A stretch of DNA of 64,000 nucleotides, taken from positions 13,799,495 through 13,863,494 of the forward strand of contig CM073328.1 of assembly GCA_037043015.1 (NCBI GenBank), written 5' to 3'. The notes under the pieces are model-generated. The model ran no database searches and was not told the origin of the DNA. It saw only the letters and a program-made list of their open reading frames with translations. Numbering within the stretch: position 1 is the first letter of the stretch; every line of letters begins with the position of its first letter. Source of the DNA: Bryum argenteum (taxonomy: Eukaryota > Streptophyta > Bryopsida > Bryales > Bryaceae). Below, piece after piece: positions 48,875-60,834 of this stretch. The position numbers and the translations under genes are program-made.

Positions 48875-50085
48875 CCCTTAACCCTTAAACGTCATATGCT
48901 GTCCTGATACCACATCCAAAATCTCTTTTAAACTCCACTTTTAGCATTATTCTATTTTTAATTTACGTGAGCTCCATTCTAAGAAAGTATAGACCTCTTT
49001 AAGGTGCTCAGATTGGAATTTTAAAAATTCCATTTGGTATAATGGAGTGTAAGTTATGAGCAAGATTCTCTCAAAAAAAAACCCAACCCCTCAGGTTGGG
49101 TCTGAAGTTTAAGGGTTAAACGCCCACGATGTCGAAAAACGACATTTTGGATGTACATTAGAAACTTTGAAGAGCCATATCTTCTTCATCCAAGGTCCGT
49201 TTTGGATGAAATCACTTGGATTAGGTTCCAAATCAAGTCTAGTTTGTGTTGTAAAATTTTCAAGCCCATACAATATAGTATGAATTAATGGAATGCACTT
49301 TAGTGAAGACAACTCTTGTTTTTGGGTTTCCAAGCATGGGGCATGTATTACCATTGCAAGCCAATTATGTGAAATTAGAAATATTTTTTCATAATTTTTT
49401 TTTTCATAGTCATGATCTTAAGGTGATTCTTAACAACTTTGTGGTGAGAAGTTTTTTGATCCAAATGATTTTGCTATTGGATTTGCAATGATGTTTTGTC
49501 AACAGAAAAAGTGAGAAAATGGATGATATTTGAGGAGCTATATCTCCCTCATCCACCGTTGGATTTCAACTTAATTTTTTGGGATGGCCTCCAATTAGAG
49601 TCTAGTCTAAGTGGTAGAAACCTTAACAAGATCGAAGATGTTTTGAAGATAAGGCATGAAATTGAATGCAAAGGGTCTAGTTTTGGACTATTTTTCCTTT
49701 GTAAAATGTTTGGTAGTTTTTACCATTGCATGGCTTTTATTTGAGCCAAGAAATATTTTTGATGAATTTTTGTTGGGTAAAGGACTTATTAAGATGAAGG
49801 TGAACATCTTTCTAGTTGGTGATTTTTTCATTGCAATAGGTATATTGGTAGCATTTCCACCTCAAAGTGAAAATGATGAAATTTTGCAGTTTGTTATTGA
49901 TATTAATATATTATGATCTCCCGATCTATAAGGCCTCATGACTCAAATTATGGTCCACATGATCTTTGATAAGTCTATTACAAGTTTGTACGGTTGAGAT
50001 CTTAATAGCTTCTCTTGATTTTCATCTATGACGATTTCTATGGAAATGTGCTTTTTTGCTAAAAATAGGCTTGGGCGTTTAGGGA
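48875..50085 (+). mobile_element. TTAA-flanked element, family 4, interrupted at its own terminus
   Basis: The outer element begins CCC at 48875 after TTAA (48871-48874). Its next bases, TTAAACGCCCACGATG, resume only at 49116, after an insertion. It ends GGGCGTTTAGGGA at 50085, followed by TCAA, a decayed TTAA. Without the insertion it is about 970 bp and matches 28371-29352 throughout in the opposite orientation. Confidence 0.8.
48882..49115 (+). mobile_element. TTAA-flanked MITE nested in the terminal repeat of another
   Basis: A 234-bp element with ends CCCTTAAACGTC and CTTTAAGGG-like GAAGTTTAAGGG. The flanking TTAA copies are at 48878-48881 and 49116-49119. Removing it restores CCC-TTAA-ACGCCC, the terminal repeat of the outer element, so the target was the TTAA inside a CCCTTAAACG end. 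Confidence 0.85.
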
Positions 50086-50179
50086 TCAACAATAGAAACA
50101 AAATATAAAAAAATTGGATTATCTATTAGGTCATATTTTAAACAAAAAACCTATTGCTCTATATTCTAATATAGTCTAA

Positions 50180-50207
50180 CTAGTATATACGCGTGTCCTT
50201 CGGACAC
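50180..50207 (-). mobile_element. Second Helitron-like 3' terminus (minus strand)
   Basis: On the minus strand, GTGTCC-GAA-GGACAC (50207-50193) is followed nine bases later by CTAG (50183-50180) and T. This is the same layout as at 48235 with a different stem sequence. It is followed at higher coordinates by AAC-rich sequence and a poly-A tract (about 50230-50266). Confidence 0.55.
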
Positions 50208-50229
50208 AAACAATAGCAACAACAACAAC

Positions 50230-50266
<37 letters not shown>
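50230..50266. repeat. Poly-A tract
   Basis: An uninterrupted A run of about 37 bases. No upstream coding or SINE-like promoter boxes are evident, so I do not call a retroposon. Confidence 0.9.
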
Positions 50267-50271
<5 letters not shown>

Positions 50272-53200
50272 TTTTAAAGATTTATAGCATGTTTTCTGAT
50301 CCCTCATTCCCTTGTTATCAGTTCCTCGTTGTGTTCTAGTTCCCCATTCTTACTTTTCTTGTTGCTCGTTCTGTATTTCCAAATTCTCCTGCCCCGTTTC
50401 CATCCTTTGGCCTTGTTCCTCGTCCCACAACTGTCCTTTGTAATTTCCATCATTCGTTCTTGGTTCCCTCATTCTCACAAAAAATGTTGCGGAAGTTAGA
50501 GAGTCTAGTCAGCTATTGTCATTAACATGTGATTTCTGCTCTAGACTTGACCTTTAGCAAACAATAACGTGTAATTAGAGGAATCAACTTACAGTTTAGA
50601 GTTCCGAACATCCTGACATCGGAAATGGGGAGGAAGACCCTAAAGAAGATGAAAAGCTACTTTTCAAATGCTAGAGTATGAGCGCAACAAATAATTCATA
50701 AAGGCTTGGGTTTCTAAATCTCTATAAAGATGTTTCAAGCAAAAGGTAGTGTGCAATTGGAGGAATCAACTTATAGTGCGAAATGAGGAACAACCCGCGT
50801 AAAACATCGATGGTTGAATCCCTCTAACAACTGAAATAATAAGGCAAATAGCACTATTAAAACCTTAGAGCACGAGCAAATACGAGGCAAAGGCCAATAC
50901 TAAAACGCTAGAGTATGAGGAAATGAAACGCGAAGGCCTCTACTTGAAAGCCTGAGCTACTTACACCTTAGTACGAAGGTGTTTCGGGAGTGTTCTCGAA
51001 AGGCAAAAGCCTTGCCTTTAGGCCTCTACCATATATATTGTGGAGTTTGAATGTACTTCCGATAATAAGGCTGTCAAATTGAGCACGCAGGTCGCCCACC
51101 TGCCGGGGACAACTTGTCTGCCCAATTTGCCCCCTAATCACCTCAATACGCCCGATATGACTACCTTACCAAGAAGTAGCCATGGGGCCACACGGACGCC
51201 ATGTTAGTAGGAGGAACGGTAGAATAAGTTGGAATGGATGAATAAAACTCATAGTTTTAGGAAAAGTTATTCTTTCTCAAAAAGTATGTGTCATGTTATA
51301 AATGATGTTTTGTTTCCTTATTGACATTTATTTCCTATGTTTGTTTACACTTTGTGTCAAAGTGACAACTACTTTTATTGCGATATTGTTTGAAATTATG
51401 ATGTGCATCCCCTAGTTTATGTCCCTAATGTCAAAATTTAACATTTTGTAATAAATCTCTTATTAAATTCAACGAAATTCATCAGAAATTGATTTGAGAT
51501 TTAGATATTATAGCTTCAAGATTTTATAGCTTTTAGACTTTTACCATTAGTCATCCACATATCTTGACATTTAGCACATATAGCAATGAAATATCGATTA
51601 TCCACCATTTGTGAAATATACAATATGATTCCTCATTTCCTTTCATATAGGTTGATGTACTCAACCCACTTTGAGAGATTGATTAGCACAATTATGAAGG
51701 AAGTATGCTCAACCATTTCTTTCCAATGGCAAACTTTACTGCATTAACTAACTTTCTTTTTTAAATTCCTCAACTTAGTATAGTTCATAAGAAAGTATTA
51801 CAAAAACTGACGTAAAATCTATTTTTAGTGAGAACATTATCTTGCAGAGAACATTATCTTGCAGAGACTACCATATTATGATATGGTCCAAAATGACATT
51901 CCACATACTTCGATACAAATTCATCTTTATTAAACATGTAATACGATAAGATATACATTAGTCTAAAACATGTTACAATGGACATAAGAGTATACCATGT
52001 AAGAAACTTAATGATTGGTCCAAGTTGTTACTTTAGCAACTCACTTGCCAAACTCTGAAGTAACCTAAGTCAAATTGATGTATATTTTGAAATCAACTTT
52101 TCACTTTCTATCCTAGGTTATCAAATAAAACAAAGTATCATTTAACCAAATACCAATTTCCTAAAAGTGATGAAATATTTGACTGAAGAATCAACTATTC
52201 ACTGAAATTAAGTGTGTCATGTGCAAGTCCCCTCATCTAAAGTTTTACATTTATTAAAAACGAACCCAATCCTCTGAAGAGCTCCAAACTAAGTGATTCC
52301 AATTCAATGTGATGTTAAAAGAGTTTCTATGTGCACGACACTCGAGAAAAATTACGCACGACCATAGGTTACAATTTAGTTACAATCTTTAGCACGCTCT
52401 AAAATCATGGTATGATGTTGCCTTTCTTGCATTGTTGATGTGAGCTTGCATCCTTGCTTCAAACAAGGCAGACAACAAAATCTAGAAACCATGAGGTGGC
52501 TTCTAGTCTTCTCTCGTTGAGCTCAGGTTTTAGCAAAAACAAATTCCGATTCATTTGTTAGACACAATTTAAACACAATTCAGATGAGATGTCTAAGATG
52601 TCTTCAATGTATCAAATGTACATCTCATTCAAATTGTGTCCGATACATGAATAGGAATTTTGTGGAATTTTGTGAGGTTGTTGCCTTCGTAGCCACGTGT
52701 AGTATAACCATCCCTTTTTATCATCTTGATGATCGATGTAGAAGGCATGCTTCACAAATTCATGCTCCCCAAGTTTTCTTTCCCTCTCTTCAACTCTGCT
52801 ATATTTGGTTCCTGGGCACTGAACCAAATTTCAAACATGTAACATAATGTTGTAGGTGAGAACTTTTACCACCTAATGTTGATACATTCATTGGTTAAAT
52901 TAAAGAAAAGATAAACTTCCACCACCTTATGAACATGATTGAGTACGATTCAAGTCATCCACCGATTGAGCTATGAAAACAATTGCAAGCTCTCGTATAT
53001 AATTTCAATTTTGCTCAGCTGCTATGATTACATGAATAGAGCAATTGAGATTTCAAAAAATTCCACCGCACCATCAGAGCTGAATGTCCTTCTCACTTAC
53101 CTAAGATTGAACCAAGGTGAATAGTTGCTAAAATTCTAGCTGATCAGAATGGTGAAAGAGGGTGTCTAACCATGGAAATTGCAAGTGTCTATTTTGCCAT

Positions 53201-53336
53201 CCTACGCTCGAAAAGCTCTGCATCTAGAGAAAGTAGAGCCAATGATCAACTTGCAATGATACCAAATGCCATTACTTTAGTTACAGTTTCAATGGTGCAA
53301 ATGATAAATTGCTAATGCAGGGTGGGTAGCTCGTTA

Positions 53337-53716
53337 GAGCGTTTCCAACAGACTAGTGAAAGGGGCAAGATTGGCTACATTTAGCCCTTTTCCAACAAAC
53401 TAATTATCCTACCAACCACCTTCAATGCCGCTACCTCCCTCTTAGAATAGCCCTTGCCTATGGGAGCTAGTCCTTTTACTTCGAGTATTCTCACACGCCT
53501 CGCTAAAAGACTTAGCAAGTAAGGAGGGGTTGCTAATTGTAGCACCCCTTTGAATTCACACCCATTCTTAACGAATTGGCTAAATCACCTATTTCGATTA
53601 TTAATGCACTTTGACAAAAATTTAAAAGTAATTGTAGTTCAAAAGTTTTGAGGTTTTCCAAATTCAAAAGTAATTGTAGTTCAAAAGTTTTGAGGATTTC
53701 CGTTGTGGAAATGCTC
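53337..53716. mobile_element. Tourist-like MITE with TTA target duplication
   Basis: A 380-bp element with ends GAGCGTTTCCAACAG and, reverse-complemented, GAGCATTTCCACAAC, flanked by TTA at 53334-53336 and 53717-53719. GAGCATCTCCAAC-type ends with TTA duplication are common among plant PIF/Harbinger MITEs. It contains a roughly 42-bp direct duplication near its right end (AAAAGTAATTGTAGTTCAAA twice, 53625-53700). Confidence 0.85.
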
Positions 53717-54724
53717 TTAGCCAACTTCGCACCCAACTGCCACTCACTCAAACGCGTCATTTACTTCATTAACTTGACTTTGAAGGGACCTAAGTACTGT
53801 GCCTTTCGAGAAAACCTCTAACCTTTTAAAATTTTTGACTTCAAGTATTTGTAAATTTTCCTCATAGTGTAGTAGGTAGATGGCGCAATATATAACCATC
53901 AGTTGTTGTGGAAGGGTGTGGATTCAAAAAGTGTTAGCTACATTTAGCGACCCCTCCTCCCTCGCTACATTTAGGTGGTCTCATTGCTAGTCTCCTTGCT
54001 ATTTTGTTGATAATACTCTTCGAAGCATAAAATAAATATGTTAATTGAGAAAATGCGCACCTTGCTTCTTTGCAATGAGCTTGACAATTTAAAAATTTTG
54101 CAATCTTTGAGCGACTTCATATAATGTAACATTCCTAATCTACCTACTAACAAGTTAGTCTTCTCTATACTCTCTTTTACAACCACTCAATAGACGTCTT
54201 ATTGTGGCTCATTGATTGAAGCCAAATAATGGATTCGCCATGAATCTTCATGCCCATCTTCTAACGGCCTAGGGTCTTATCACATCCAACTAGAACCTAG
54301 AAAAACCTTGAGTAATTTTATGGAAGGCTTATCCAATTCTCCTACAACATAGATTCAAATTGAATAGGGACTCCAAATTATTTTGATTTATAACCTAAAA
54401 TCTAAATCTTGATGTAAAACAAAAAATTCCATTTTTACACCTGATGCTACAAATGCTTGTCCATGAGGCTAAAATATACTACCAAAAGCATTTACCCACA
54501 AATATTGCTTGTCTATAATGCTAAAAATACAAACAAAAGTATTCACCCAGAAGTAGTAACATCAATGTGGATACAAAAAGAGACCTTTCAAAATTGATCA
54601 TATTCATACACATTGTATTCCAAGCACTCCTGTACTAGAGAAGAGAGGTGATTCCACCAATTGAATTGACACTTCTTACAAAATTTCACCAAACTTCGTA
54701 ACATCAAAATATACTTAGTAATAA

Positions 54725-54905
54725 TACTTGTGAAGAGATTGATGGAAATATCTGTACACTTTTTAGCAATTGAGGATCAACAATAATCTATTTGTTCATG
54801 TCATAACATCAGATATTCTCGGTAAATATACTTGTGGAGAGATTGATGGAAATATTTGTACACTTTTCTACAATTGAGGATCAACATTAATCTATTTGTT
54901 CAAGT
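54725..54905. repeat. Two-copy direct repeat near 54.8 kb
   Basis: AGAGATTGATGGAAATAT, TGTACACTTTT and CAATTGAGGATCAACA, then TAATCTATTTGTTCA, appear at about 54732-54800 and again at about 54837-54903. The unit is about 105 bp. It lies downstream of the TNL gene. Confidence 0.85.
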
Positions 54906-55204
54906 CGCACATGAAGTATCAATCCATTTAATCATCATTCTCTTATTAGATACAATTAAAAATTCCACGAAGAGAAGCATCATTCTATCATTCGTCCAAT
55001 CTCACCCTCCAACAAACTACTTACTCATGAAAATGAAGAATTTGAAGAAGTACCAAATGAAATGACCCCGATTGGCCTACGAAAGATTCAATGTAGAACA
55101 GAACCTAAATCTACTACTACAAAAAATCAATATCTACAAAGCTAGTTTCTCACGTCGATTGAGGTCTAACCTTCCTAAAACTCACCCTCCCAATCTCCAA
55201 GCAT

Positions 55205-58200
55205 TTAACCTTCATTTTTGTAAACACGCATAAATTTCCATTTTTGTAAACATGCAGTATGGATTTTGTGAAAAAGTTCACCAATATACTCATCTTTCTC
55301 CACGTGGATCTCCATATTTCCAATGTGCTCAGCATCAATCGCTTGTTCCCATCGTGTACAAATGTACCCTGGAATTCCATACCTCCGTAATGTAGAGACA
55401 TTTAAGTGATTTAACCTCACTAAAGAGTGTAGAGCCTTGAGATTTGATAGGCCTTCAAATTTGTATTTGTCTTTAAAATCATAATAACCTAAACCTATCT
55501 CCGCAATAGTCAACTCTTTCAATTGAGGACACTCCAAAACTCCAAGATTTGTCAATCTTGCACAACGTTCCAAAATAAATGAATGCAAGGATGTGCATGG
55601 ACTAAAGTCAGGTAAATTGCATAGATTATCTAGTCTTTCCAACTTCACACGCTGTAATGAATCATATATGCCTGAATACTCATATGTACTTGAATTCCCA
55701 GGCAACAACATTGTTACCAGATTTGTCAGCACAAAGAGCTCCAAACTACGAAGACAATCAAGGCCCTTGAGATTTAGCACTTTAATGTTGGGACATTTAC
55801 GAAGTTGTAACACCACAAGATTGCTCATTTCTTGCAATGCCTTGCCCAATAAGAGTCGGGCATTTGCAAGTGATATATCAATAATTCGTAGCCTCACAAG
55901 ATCAACCCATTTTCTACTTGATGATGAGGCATCACTTCTCAAATTGGTTCCCATAGTTTGAAATACACCCCAAACATTCTTCAATCCTTTGACATTATGC
56001 TCTGTAACATACCACTTGGCAAACTCCATGTACAAATAAGGCACTGATACAAATATATATGAATTGATATGCAAAGTGATCATGCCAGACTTCTCTAAAT
56101 CCTCCAACTGCATCACATGAAACCTTTCTCTGTTAGTCATATGTCCCTCAATAACCTATATTAAAATATTTATTGAAGAACTAATCATCTATAATTAACA
56201 TCCGGTAGGTCATCCAATTTCATCTTCACAATTTTCCTTCTAGAAACGACAACTAAAAAAACAACATTAGTGGAACACAAAGTTTTGGTACTTACTTGTT
56301 TTCTTATTTTTGTTGGACTTTCATCATACAATCTCGAAAAGAACTCAACCGCGACATCAAAACTTTCATATAGGCACCAATTATCTTGATCAAAATATGC
56401 AATATCCAAGAACAACAACTTCTCATTGAACTTATAAGTGCTAAATTGCATATCCAAAATATCATAAAGGCCTTTTGGAGAACTCCACACATCTCTCATT
56501 GAAACCATTCCCTTATCAAGATGATCTTTCCAAACCAACATCTGATTGTCCTTGCACCTGCCCAATCGAGAAAAGAAGTCCCCCAATGCCGTCAATGCTA
56601 ATGGATGATATGATCCACCTTCCTCCGTTTTAAACCAACATTTCCAAGTACAAATTTCAACAATGTTTTGTTCTTCATGTGTCAACTTAAAAATTGACTT
56701 CATAGGAGCATCATGTTTTAAGAAGAGTTTACTCGCTTCTTCCTTGTACAACTCAGGCATTGACATGAAGAAATCAAAATTTGGCAATAAATCCTTCAAA
56801 ATTGCTTTGCTCTTTGCCACGATCATGATTTTACTCTTTGGATGAAAACCAACCATCAAATACGTTCGCGCTTCCATTTGCACATGGGCATCATTTGTGA
56901 CATTGTCTAATACTAGGAGCACCGGCTCCCGCCTCATGTGCAATCGCAATTGTGTCAATCTCTGCCATGTAGTAGCACATGTGTGAGTCTCATTACAAAT
57001 TAATCTTGCTTTTCAACCAATATTTGTCAATTCTTGGCTGGGTCATACAGAATGACTATGAATCTTCATGTATTACAATACTAGTTCAACATGTTTCAAA
57101 TTATATTGCAATACCTTCTCACAATCCATGCCAATAATGTCCAGTACATTCTTTTTGAAGCCACACAATGTTTTCAGGATATTCTCTTGCCGCCATGCTC
57201 TTGGCCCCTTGCCCAACTCCACATGGCACACTTTGCCTAAAAATTCTCCATAGAAATAATCACACATGGCTTTCGACAATGTTGTTTTTCCGACCCCTGC
57301 CATTCCATATAATCCCAATACATCTGCTCCCATTGTGGTGTTTTTCACAAATAGGCTCGATATCTCCTGCGACTCATCACAAAGTCACTCACTCAACAAT
57401 CAACACAGAATCTAGTGTGAAACAACTCAAGTTTATGTTCTTCTATAATGAGTAATTTGAAGGACTCTGTGATACAAGCATTTTAACTCCAACATCATAA
57501 ATAATGAACTCTAACTTGATGTTAATCAACCTCACATAAACTTCCATAATGCCTTACAAAACACAACTCGTGATTCATAATGCACAAGTATATATAATTG
57601 GTTCAATGCTCTACTTCTCATTGTCACCTTAATAAGCAAGAGATCATAAAGTCCACACAACTCTTCGTAATCTTTGAGCAACACAATGCTAACATAGATC
57701 ATTTATGTGATGAATCGGTCAAAATTTGGTACCCTTGGCAATCTTCACATACCTTACATATTCGATTGTAACCGACCATACTTTCTAAGCTCCCATGAAG
57801 CGAGTCTGGTGGTGACAACTGAAGAATGCTCCCAACAACAAGCTTCCTATACGCCACCTCCTTCTTCATTGCATCTTTCTCAAATCTCAAACCATTTGTT
57901 TTGCACAAAGCTTTCACAGCTGCACTCCACTTTGTCACGTCAATCCTTTCGTCCTTACAAGCATGATTTTTCCATGTAGGCATCCAACGATTCTCGTCAT
58001 TCACTTCCTCGATTGATAACTTGAAGAACAATGGGAGCATGTGCAACTTATGTCCTCCTCCTCCACGTTGTTGTTGAGTAGAATAAAACTCAACCAGCTC
58101 CAACATTGGCCACTTGGAAGACAAAAACTCTCTAGACAACACTATCACTGCAACATGACATAGTCGAGCTGCCTCTATTATAAGAGGTGCAAAGTCCTTG

Positions 58201-60834
58201 CCTTTCGGCAAACTATGGTGTCTCTCATCAAAAAACGGGAAGAAATATCCGTGACGTTCAAGATCCACACACAACTGCTCCACAAAATCCTTTTGAGCTC
58301 CTGAGTGACTAAGAAATATCTTATGTTTGGCTCCATCCAACTTGAACAAGCTGCAAAATATGGTAATGCATGAGTTTGCCGATGACGTCAACACATGTAA
58401 CTATCATGCTACTCGGGTGCAACCTATATTTGATGAGAGGAACATGAGCAGTGAAAATAGACAATTGCTACAAATGCTCAATAAATATGGGTTACCTCGT
58501 CTGTTGCACATTGCATGGGATTCCGGCGGGATGATCACTTGGTGCTCCCATGGGCTCACATGAGAATAGAAGGGATTGTAATTCCTGTTTATTTGTCAAA
58601 AAGTTAAATATTATCACTATTAATTTGGTAACAAGGTTGAAATATACGCTCAGTTTCCAGCCAGAAAATAATAAGCTTTAGAGCAATTTACTCACACTTC
58701 AGAATCCACTTCAAAGGCACAGACTTGGATACTAGACATACTTCCTATATGGGCTACTACCACTTGAAGACTCGAAAGGATTGAGCTATCTTGAATTTCA
58801 AAAAGAAGCATGTGTTAAGCTAGCTACCCGAATCTAAAGTACTTCAATCAACGTTGGAAATAAAACAAGTAGAATTGAGTAAAAAGTTGGTGTCTTAAAA
58901 AGTTTGGTTCTTAAAAATCAAGCCCATATTCTACTGTCCAAAAGAGAGTTGATTCCTTTTACCACGGTAGAGAAAGGGAAAAGTTCCGTAAGGATGAGAA
59001 ACGCACCTCCTTAGCAAGTTGCATTAGGCCATCATCGTTCAATAATGGACCATCATCATTGTTTACATCCTCGATACACTTTCCATTCCACTCATGCTCT
59101 ACACCATGATTGACCATGTTATCAAGAGACTCATAGAACAAATAGGAAAGCAGTTGCTTATGATTATGCAGTCTAGGACAAAGCTTCAATGCCAAGAGAA
59201 ATGGTATAAGAAACATGCAAACACTTGAAAGACTTGATCGTGCAATTCAGTCCTCATACAGAGAATCTTGCTTACCGGATGGAGTTGAACGCAATCGCTT
59301 CCTAAGTGGCCCACCTGCCTCACTTGCATCATGGCTGCAAAAAGAAGAACAAGCCTGACTATGAACCCCTAAAACTCGTTGGAGCTCACAAACCATTTAG
59401 ACTGCAATTTTCAGCCACTTTGTGCAAATGAAGGTATAGATGACTTCTTAGACTTTGTTCATAGAAGTTCAAGTATATACGGTCTTACTTGAGTTTGCTA
59501 AACATCAAACCATCATGCTAATCTAGTAAACCTATATCCAACAAGAAAGGAACATCAGCAACGAAAATAGACGATCCGCACAAAGGTTTGGAAGACACGG
59601 TATACCTCATCTGCTGCACATTGTGTGTGCTTCCAGAAGTCATTTGCTGCACATTGTGTGTGCTTCCAGAAGGATCACCACTTGCTGCTCCGGTGGGTTG
59701 ATACGAGAACAGAAGGGATTGCAATTCCTGAACATGAAATCCCATAAATTTTTCATGAGTACGGTACCATAGTTGAAAATCAAGCTCAATCCTCACCCAG
59801 AAATGAACGTAGAAGGCATAGGAGAAAAAAAGAAACCTACTTCCCATTTAGGCTTGAACCACTAGAAGACTCTAAAAGATTAAGCTCTCGTGCACAATGA
59901 AAAGAAGCATCTATACAACATTGAGGTGGCTATCCAACTCCAAAGAGCTGCACGCAATATTAGAACTGATTCAACATAGATCTTACTACAAAACTTGATA
60001 AGTACAGATCTTAGAATTAAGACAATATTATGATGTCCAGAAAACAGTACTCGTGTTGATCAAAATAAGAAAAGGAATTAGCTACACAAGGATATGAAAC
60101 GTACTTCATTTACAAGCTGCATTCGGCCATCATCGTTCGATACTCCGGAATCAAGAACATTACCATTGCTTACATTCTTGAGATGATTTCCATCCTCGTC
60201 ATGATCTGCACCTTGATTGACCATATCATCAGGAGAATTAAACATCGAACGACGGAGCGGTCACTTAATCCAGATGCAAAGCCTCTCAAATCCTATTCTG
60301 AAGAAATCTTGTAAAGAAAACATGCTTGTCGACAAGAATCCAAGACTTGAATGTGAAAATTATTTTTCTCACAATGGGAATCTTGTTTACCGCGTGGAGC
60401 TGAACACAATCGCAGTCGCTTCCGAAGTGGACAAGTTGCCTCCCTTGCACCATGGCTGCAAAAAGAAGAGCAAGCGTGAGTAGTGAGCACTACAATACAA
60501 ATCCTTCTAACTTTTAGTACTCGAAAACCAAAAACTTTGATTCGCGATCCCAGACTTATGGTAAAAATTTCCATATACTTTTCATACGATCATGAATCTC
60601 ACTATTGCTACAAGTGCCATGTTAGATTCAAACCATTACATGTTTACTATTTCTAAGATTATGAAGGTCATTGCGAATGCTAAACTACCCAAATTACCAG
60701 TACTGCCACATCCCATTGAGCATTTCAAGGAACTTCAGGAGTTGACCACACGGAAGGTTGAATCAGGGGGGGGGGGGGCATGCTTACAGATGGGAAAATA
60801 AAGGATACCTTGACTTCGAAGACCAGGCACCCAT
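55205..60834 (-). CDS. TIR-NBS-LRR immune receptor with duplicated N-terminal exons
   Basis: Eleven GT-AG exons join in phase to 1006 residues: 60834-60809, 60455-60391, 60205-60105, 59727-59606, 59334-59276, 59098-59007, 58584-58496, 58350-57753, 57366-57115, 56961-56296 and 56155-55205. Residues 1-184 are a hydrophilic extension built from a duplicated exon trio. The TIR domain follows (KHKIFLSHSGAQKDFVEQLC), with WPMLELVEF keeping the conserved Glu. The NB-ARC region has P-loop GMAGVGKTT (405-413), kinase-2 LLVLDNV and the GLPL-like HPLALTALG. The last 316 residues contain irregular leucine-rich repeats (LVVLQLRKCPNIKVLNLKGL). Such proteins detect pathogen effectors and signal through TIR NADase activity. 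I see no clear MHD motif, and the LRR is short. The start is inferred from matching splice phase only; the TIR-to-LRR part is firm. Confidence 0.82.
58496..60455 (-). repeat. Tandem duplication of a three-exon block in the TNL gene
   Basis: Exons at 60455-60391, 60205-60105 and 59727-59606 are repeated as 59334-59276, 59098-59007 and 58584-58496, each pair about 1.1 kb apart, with parallel introns. First exons encode SHGAREATCPLRKRLR and SHDASEAGGPLRKRLR. Second exons end NDDGRMQLVNE and NDDGLMQLAKE. Third exons begin ELQSLLFSYQPTGAASGDP and ELQSLLFSCEPMGAPSDHP. Splice phases match within both blocks and across their junction. Confidence 0.88.
59606..59672 (-). repeat. 33-bp in-frame duplication in a TNL exon
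   Basis: The exon at 59727-59606 ends with SGSTHNVQQMT followed by SGSTHNVQQMR, two nearly identical 33-bp units. The paralogous exon at 58584-58496 has only one, more diverged unit (AGIPCNVQQTR). Confidence 0.9.
60766..60778. repeat. G13 homopolymer in TNL intron 1
   Basis: Thirteen consecutive G on the plus strand (C on the transcript), 31 bp from the exon 1 donor. Such runs are prone to length error in sequencing, but the run lies in an intron and does not affect the model. Confidence 0.9.

Larger units (their letters stand above)
42407..55204. other. Long gene-free repeat-rich interval
   Basis: No conserved protein gene was found in nearly 13 kb. The first 400 bp is GC-rich promoter and leader of the phospholipase gene. 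The rest is AT-rich with the dispersed elements, Helitron-like ends, simple repeats and a tRNA remnant listed separately. 44.1-46.9 kb and 50.3-53.3 kb show no feature I can name. Confidence 0.55.

Noticed and set aside
48871..48890. TTAACCCTTAACCCTTAA read as an interstitial telomere-like repeat
   Set aside because: It is explained by one element inserting into the TTAA of another element's CCCTTAAACG terminus. There is no TTTAGGG array.
49496..49744. 82-codon open frame similar in translation to one at 28672-28938 (minus)
   Set aside because: Both lie at the same place in two copies of the family 4 element, and the similarity continues at nucleotide level far outside the frames. No start context or family match was seen; it is shared repeat sequence, not a gene.
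52584..53124. Suspected retrotransposon remnant at 52.6-53.1 kb
   Set aside because: The translations on both strands lack any catalytic motif or long terminal repeats.
55205..58394. TNL gene as a pseudogene
   Set aside because: All coding exons are open with matching phases and intact P-loop, kinase-2 and GLPL motifs, so decay is not supported.
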